DNA from: Hippasteria phrygiana
Lineage: Eukaryota; Echinodermata; Asteroidea; Valvatida; Goniasteridae
Assembly: GCA_037893225.1 (NCBI GenBank)
Contig: JAZGUH010000222.1
Span: 558,001-622,000, forward strand
Direction of reading: 5' to 3'
DNA length: 64,000 nt
Shown: in pieces, positions 60,384 to 64,000 of the stretch
How the letters are laid out: each line of letters begins with the position of its first letter
How positions within the stretch are numbered: the stretch's first letter is position 1
The notes under the pieces: model-generated
Seen by the model: only the letters and a program-made list of their open reading frames with translations
What the model was told of the DNA's origin: nothing
Databases searched by the model: none
Translations under genes and position numbers: made by a program

Positions 60384-62157
60384 GTATGTGGTGCAAAAAT
60401 ATGATCTTCAAGTAAATATGAATCCTCAATCCTGATTGGTCTATCCACAGCAACAGCAGTGTGATATTGCATGGTATATCATAGGCGAAAAAAAACAACT
60501 TGTTGCCCTTAAATTGGAAAAATTGGTTTGCAGATTTTTTATGTTTTTAAATTTGTTTTTACTTTATTATTTTTTTACAATCATACATTTAACGGAATTG
60601 CATTTAGAGATATAGCCATTTAAATACAAAAAGTGAAAAAAAATGAGATAGAAGTAATTTCTATCAACATTTATTTTTTCATCTTTATTCATCAATATTA
60701 ACGTTGCTGAAAATAATTTTTGACAAGATATACATGTAATAGAAGCCAACAAACCAGAAGCAAAACAAAAATCACTTACTAAGGCTGTTCGATATCCATT
60801 TATTTTGATACCGAAATATTGGCCAAAAAGATCATCGTGATATTCGATATTATTGTGATGACGTCACTTTTTCCTTACCGGAAGAACGAATAAATAAAAA
60901 AATACATGACGGAAGCCACCACGGCATCATGAGATAGGGGCCACCGGGATTGGGCCCGCTGGGATTGAGCTCGGATCCGCTAAAATTTAATTTCGGGGCC
61001 GGCCACCAAGATCACGAATCGGGCCGGGGCCGGCAAGATCCACGGGGGGGCCGGGTTGACAAGGCTTCACTCGTTGAGTAGTTGGAGTACTATGACATTT
61101 ACCTTCAGTTGGCTTCTTTACGGCACTTCAGAAAGACTAGCGTTTGTTTCTATAATTTCTGCATTGTTGATTAGTAACAGCTAATAATTAATACCATAGA
61201 CGCGTACCACACGTAAGCTGTCAAAAAACATCGTATTGTATGTCTTGTGTACACATACCACTGTACAATGCATGCACCGCTTGTTTTAGTCTTTTCTCAA
61301 GACGAAGTTCGCTACGTGTTAGCTGTGTGTACGTACATTGTACACTGGGAATAATACGATAGCATTCAGTGCGGTTGTTTGCACTTGACCAAGACTACAT
61401 CAACAATGCAATGCACGCACGCAACGCACGTGCGCTATAATGAATTGCGCGGAGATATGATGGAGAAGTTATGTTGGGGTTTAGAAAACGATCAAAGAAA
61501 CGACACATTTAGTACATGTATGTATGTATTTTTTATTCCTCCATGGTACATCATACGTCATGTACTATTCTACCCTCAAATTTATTGGAAATAACTGGAA
61601 TTTCGGGTAAGGTAAACTAGACTAATCCATACTTACTACATTTATACACTTAGAGAATTTTTAACCTTTCGAAAAGCTACATATCGCGATATTCTTTTGG
61701 TATATCGATTCGACATAATACCCTTTTTTTGTAGAGCAGGTCACATTTTGTATGGAAGTTTTCCAATACAAGGCTAAAAGCCACTCCAGGTAAAGGGCCA
61801 CGAACAGAGGTGAAAGAGTTGGCCACATGTTGAGCTACCAAACCTAGTACCCTTACTGTTTTCCAAGGCCCAGGTCTAAATAGAGGATAGCTATTCAGAT
61901 GCCAAAGAACTTATCCCAGTTTTCAGACCTACATGTACATGTACATGTACAGACCCAGGTGTGGTACATTTTAACTTCCACCGTTGGTGAAACCAACTCA
62001 CCTACATTTGTACATAAGTCAAAGTACATGTAGGTGACATTCCAGTACGTATGTTGCGCAACATACATGTATATGAACTCATTCAAATGGATTTTTTACA
62101 AAATTTATGCAGATGTTTTTACATGATGCTTGTATTATCATTATTTGTACATTTCAG
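60384..62157. other. Intron sequence, no gene recognised
   Basis: AT-rich with a GC-rich patch at 60930-61060 and CATGTA repeats at 61928-61950. Short open frames show no domains. Confidence 0.5.
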
Positions 62158-62222
62158 AATTTGAGCTGCGGACGAGATTGTCATTCCATGTACTTGATGT
62201 GCTGCATTTTATGTGCCTCTGT
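62158..62222 (+). CDS. Host gene on the plus strand, internal exon
   Basis: Acceptor GTACATTTCAG, donor CTCTGT/GTAAGT. Two bases complete the split codon, then FELRTRLSFHVLDVLHFMCL and one more codon, leaving in phase 0. The next exon is probably off the window. Confidence 0.68.
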
Positions 62223-63029
62223 GTAAGTAGTTTAGTATTCTGCAGAAAGTGGACACATTTCACGACTCGGATATACATGTACATGTAGTCCTTGATCTTC
62301 ACCAAGGCAATGGAGCATGCTAAAATATTTTTGGGCAGGTTACAACTTGAGATTAAAAAAAAAATTGGAAAATTCAGAAGGTTAATTTCATAAAGTTAAG
62401 AAATGCCTTTGTCAGAATATGAAATTTACTGTCGAAAAAGTAATATTATTTGAAATAAATATAGTGAATTTAATTTCATATTTGTTTGTTTTATTCAGTA
62501 TTGAAAAATAACGCCAAACTACAACTGGAAACAATTTTTGTTCAACTGCTAATTTTCTTTTGCTAATAGTGTTCCTATCAGAACAGTGTGGGGAAATGTC
62601 TAGGGTCATTTGTTACAGAAATATATATTAATTTTACTCTTAAAGGTACATGTACATGTACATGTACATATGTAGTACATGTATTCAACATTTGCTTTTG
62701 CTGTAATTTTCAGATATGAATGGATTTGGGGTTAGTATTTTATAGCAAACATTATACAACACCTGAATAAATCCCAGCCACGGCGATTGGTGGATCGTCG
62801 ATCACGTGCATTGAATTATTCGTCCCATCGCACGGCGCGAACCCGCACTGCCAAAAAAGTTCTATCACATGGTTCTATCAAACGGTATACGCGTTTGATA
62901 GAACTTCCCCGCCGCCACAACATGGCTGTTATTGGATTGGTTCCCGGTCCCTCCGTTGTCCTTCGGACTTCAAATGTATATTATATACATATGGGGACCG
63001 GGAACCAGTCTAGGCTGTCATTCACACAA

Positions 63030-63315
63030 AATGGCTGACGGTGTTTCCGAACTGCGGTTTGTTTTCCTAACAGACGACAAAATATTGGAACTCGTAGGCG
63101 ATGCTGACGCTGCTAACACACAGACAAATTAAATTAAATATGCAGTCCAACGATTAGAGGAATTTGTAAGACACACAGGAACAACAATTAAAGCTTTAAC
63201 TGAATCGGAACTGGACCACTTTTTGTCGCGGTTTTATGCGGGACTGAGAACGTAAACGGCACGTTGTACACGAAGAAATCCATGCATGCATTCTGTCGGA
63301 TTTATTCAGGCGTTG
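63030..63315 (+). pseudogene. Crypton/KIAA1958-like recombinase N-terminal fragment
   Basis: MADGVSELRFVFLTDDKILE, then NTQT, a stop, YAVQRLEEFVRHTGTTIKAL, LDHFLSRFYAGLR and, after a frameshift, LYTKKSMHAFCRIYS. This is the N-terminal (SAM-like) part found in KIAA1958, ZMYM and Crypton-type tyrosine recombinases. The catalytic part is missing. It is broken by at least one stop and one shift. Confidence 0.55.
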
Positions 63316-63324
63316 TATAAAACA

Positions 63325-63484
63325 AATAATGAATGTTTCACATTCGTGCAATGGTAAGAATAATTTTATTCGGTGACAGATGGAATGTCCTATTCCACTC
63401 GGCTTCGCCTCGTAGAATGGAACATTCAATCTGTCACCTCATGAAATTATTCTTACCATCGCACTCATAAACATTCATTATTTG
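63325..63484. repeat. Foldback directly after the Crypton-like fragment
   Basis: AAATAATGAATGTTT, GGTAAGAATAATTTTATTCG and GTGACAGAT each return inverted across a short CGGCTTCGCC middle. Confidence 0.85.
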
Positions 63485-63867
63485 TATACTATAACATTGA
63501 CCTGTTTAAAGTTTTGTGTGCATAGATGCTGGGAAAACAAAGAAAAAAAATGCTATCTTTGTCTGGTTCCCTGACCCTACATCAGACTGAATGGAGCAAT
63601 GTACATACATGTATGTATAGACGTCAGGGAATTCTCATGTCGGGGAACTAGACCAGCTTGCTTGCACCCACTCAGTATTTGAAAAAAAGTTTTTTCCTAC
63701 AATGGTCGACCGACCAACGCTGGAAATTGACACAAAAATTCCACTTTTCTTGAAAATGACAGCACACTAGATACCATGATTCCACAGGATGCTTGAGAGT
63801 ATAATTTACTAAGAGTCAAGAAGGGTATCTTATAATAATTCAGCAGATGTTGTATATTACCTTTAAG

Positions 63868-64000
63868 TATACCAGATTTAATGTCACATTGTTTATGAAT
63901 ATACAGTCGAACACCTTAAATTATAACAAGATCCTTGGGACTTTACAATTTTCCTTGTTATAACAGTTACCTTGTGTTATCAGTAATGGAAAACAAAAAA
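63868..64000. other. No gene recognised
   Basis: AT-rich end of the window, with ATAACA/TGTTAT inverted words, no coding sequence. Confidence 0.5.

Larger units (their letters stand above)
62640..63867. mobile_element. Repeat family with TTAAAGGTA ends, copy 2, with nested insertion
   Basis: Ends and interior blocks match 56866-57325 (GGATTTGGGGTTAGTATTTTATAGCAAA near 62722; GACCTGTTTAAAGTTTTG near 63501). About 720 bases of other DNA (62770-63490) sit between the two halves and carry the Crypton-like fragment and a foldback. Confidence 0.7.

Overview
The window looks like nuclear DNA of a marine invertebrate, possibly a deuterostome, although the sequence does not fix the species. It has small exons with GT-AG borders in long introns, many inverted-repeat transposons (MITEs), SINE and tRNA-like fragments, CATGTA-type simple repeats, and decayed LINE, Ty3/Gypsy and DIRS retroelements. 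There is no operon structure outside one element.

From 1 to 29.5 kb is mostly a transposon graveyard. Three copies of one RNase H-bearing LINE family lie at 1-3.6 and 8.8-11.0 kb. A minus-strand Gypsy fragment with integrase upstream of RT (Gmr1-like order) lies at 4.75-5.8 kb. A plus-strand Gypsy at 12.1-16.3 kb is broken by two later insertions. A DIRS-like element (gag, RT, tyrosine recombinase) at 16.8-21.4 kb is split by a minus-strand Gypsy deletion derivative. A decayed DDE transposase and a Penelope-like foldback with a hammerhead-like core follow at 24-25.5 kb.

The centrepiece is an apparently complete Maverick/Polinton (adintovirus-type) element at 29995-47200 (17.2 kb). It has 234-bp terminal inverted repeats in which I see no difference, and a CCATA(A) target duplication. 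It encodes protein-primed family B DNA polymerase, a retroviral-type integrase, an FtsK/HerA-like packaging ATPase, a double-jelly-roll major capsid protein, two paralogous jelly-roll/penton-like proteins and a set of conserved small Maverick proteins. Accessory genes include a protein with a C-terminal Death domain and a duplicated coiled-coil/stalk plus membrane gene, one copy split by an in-frame stop. A last membrane protein is followed, in the -1 frame, by a reading frame carrying PPxY and PSAP late-domain motifs. Many genes begin at a TATAAAATG-like motif, and the coding region ends in a perfect 20-bp hairpin. Together they could in principle replicate DNA by protein priming, build and fill a capsid, and integrate. 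I see no adenovirus-type protease.

The element appears to sit inside a coding exon of a plus-strand host gene, whose further exons at 52.4, 58.5, 60.3 and 62.2 kb join in phase. A second host gene runs on the minus strand at 47.3-48.9 kb with three phase-matched exons, inside an intron of the first. I recognise neither host protein. The rest of 47-64 kb is intron sequence filled with MITEs, minisatellites, a SINE and a Crypton/KIAA1958-like fragment.
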